From CAYGZM01 sp964354365 (lineage in GTDB: Bacteria; Planctomycetota; Phycisphaerae; Sedimentisphaerales; Anaerobacaceae): a stretch of DNA of 14,609 nt. The DNA is taken from assembly GCA_964354365.1 (NCBI GenBank), contig CAYGZM010000094.1, forward strand, positions 1 to 14,609, written 5' to 3'. A model generated the notes under the pieces. The model was not told the origin of the DNA. It worked only from the letters and a program-made list of their open reading frames with translations, and ran no database searches. A program made the translations under genes and the position numbers. This document shows, piece after piece, positions 13,727 through 14,609 of this stretch; the stretch's first letter is position 1, and the number at the start of each line of letters is the position of its first letter.

Positions 13727-14609
13727 ATGGCTTGGAGACCAACAGAGTACCTCATTGAGGGCGAGCTGGATAATTCCCGTCTGGGCAAGGTCACAGGCTG
13801 GATGCAGTTCGCCGGTATGAAAGACAAGGTTACCTTTGATCTGGAGGGCGACTTTCACAGGGACATTCGCGGTGCGAAGATCTACTTCATAGGAGATGCT
13901 TCGGAAACCGACCCACCTGAAGATGCGGCCGGATACATGGGGAGCTTTGCCCAACATCACACAGGAAATGCTGGTGACATAACTGCTGGGCTGCCGCCCC
14001 AGGACTACGTCAAGTATCCGTACATCGAGTGGTACTCGGAGCAGAATGGGAGGGTAGTCATTGAACTTGAACCGGTGCAGGTTGAAGTCATCGGTAAACC
14101 GATACCGGCAATTGAGTCCGATCCAGTCTCCCGGCAGCAGCAGAGCCGCAATATGGCTGAGTTCTTAGGCGGCTTGGCGGCTGAGCTGAGCCTGCCAAAG
14201 GAGCGGGCTGTCTGCGTAGGCGGCGACACAGTAGTCACGGCTGACAAGAGGGCCGCCAACAATCGGATCCGCGGCATGGAGCTTTTGACTGAAGAAATCC
14301 GCAAGAAGCTGCCGCCACTGTATTCACAGGATGGCAAAGGCGGCAAGGCAATTGCACTGGTTACGTACTTCACCCCCGATTCGAGCTGGACATGGCATGC
14401 TATCGAAGGCGAACCTGTGCTTGATGAATCAGGCAGGGAAGTCGATTTTAGGTTCTTTGGACTGGTTGACGGTCACTGCAATGAGCTTGGCTACTTCAGT
14501 CTCTCGGAGCTTGAAGAGGTCCGAGGTCCTACGGGCCTGCCGATCGAGCGAGACCTGCACTGGCAGCCTAAGACGCTGGAAGAGATCTCGCCGGAGATGT
14601 TTGAAGACT
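13727..14609 (+). CDS. DUF2958-containing protein with extra N-terminal domain (cut by window edge)
   Basis: The frame is open from ATG 13727 to the right edge (294 codons). Residues about 183-287 match DUF2958: MELLTEEIRKKLPPLYSQDG, TYFTPDSSWTWHAIEGEP, FRFFGLVDGH, ELGYFSLSELEEVRGPTGLP and IERDLHW are its typical blocks. DUF2958 is normally a single small protein of plasmids and integrative elements with no known activity. Here it follows about 180 residues: a strand-rich segment (1-125, starting MAWRPTEYLIEGELDNSRLG) and a linker with a helix (RNMAEFLGGLAAELSLPKER). Such a fused form is unusual to my knowledge. It lies 177 nt after the GHKL gene in the same direction, with its own strong ribosome site and a hairpin in the leader. 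Confidence 0.82.
   Translation, partial: MAWRPTEYLIEGELDNSRLGKVTGWMQFAGMKDKVTFDLEGDFHRDIRGAKIYFIGDASETDPPEDAAGYMGSFAQHHTGNAGDITAGLPPQDYVKYPYIEWYSEQNGRVVIELEPVQVEVIGKPIPAIESDPVSRQQQSRNMAEFLGGLAAELSLPKERAVCVGGDTVVTADKRAANNRIRGMELLTEEIRKKLPPLYSQDGKGGKAIALVTYFTPDSSWTWHAIEGEPVLDESGREVDFRFFGLVDGHCNELGYFSLSELEEVRGPTGLPIERDLHWQPKTLEEISPEMFED

Overview
The window looks like an accessory (mobile or defence) island in an archaeon, or an archaeal extrachromosomal element, of roughly 50% GC. The domain call rests on promoter layout and gene content. Four genes without a Shine-Dalgarno site (starts at 4573, 8057, 9874 and 10910) have an archaeal-type TATA box centred 25.5-26.5 nt before the start codon, as expected for leaderless transcripts, and the small gene at 11198 fits more loosely. 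The window also carries a Cdc6/Orc1-type ATPase, a HerA-type ATPase and several winged-helix proteins of archaeal style. I cannot name the lineage. No rRNA, tRNA or CRISPR array was seen.

Layout. (1) 1-4288, minus strand: an operon of a SNF2-family helicase with a C-terminal DUF3883 domain, a small gamma-glutamylcyclotransferase-like protein, and the start of a DUF1156 DNA methyltransferase cut by the left edge. The genes are separated by 6 nt or overlap by 4 nt. This resembles a large modification/restriction-type defence locus that continues outside the window. (2) 4573-5127, plus strand: a short tyrosine recombinase with only the catalytic domain. (3) 5136-8057, minus strand: a three-gene operon of a small unrecognised protein (possibly nuclease-like), a coiled-coil protein, and a HerA/DUF87 ATPase fused to a winged helix and a PD-(D/E)XK-like nuclease domain. 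It is a candidate DNA-processing or defence module. (4) 8190-9251, plus strand: a Cdc6/Orc1-like AAA+ ATPase, divergent from (3) and tail-to-tail with a coiled-coil/HTH gene (9230-9874, minus). (5) 9875-10254: a non-coding AT-rich stretch with three repeats at exact 22-bp spacing, a fourth inverted copy, a perfect palindrome and a hairpin. It may be an origin or a multi-site operator. (6) 10255-10910, minus strand: two overlapping winged-helix genes. (7) 10911-11917: mostly non-coding, with one small acidic ORF and a possible domain remnant. (8) 11918-14609, plus strand: a GHKL-type ATPase and a DUF2958 protein (cut by the right edge), both with strong Shine-Dalgarno sites. DUF2958 is typical of plasmids and other mobile DNA.

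Taken together, the recombinase, Cdc6-like initiator, repeat cluster, small DNA-binding proteins and DUF2958 gene suggest an integrated or free replicon, with the SNF2/methylase and HerA/nuclease operons as its defence or DNA-handling cargo. The link between these modules is inference from proximity.
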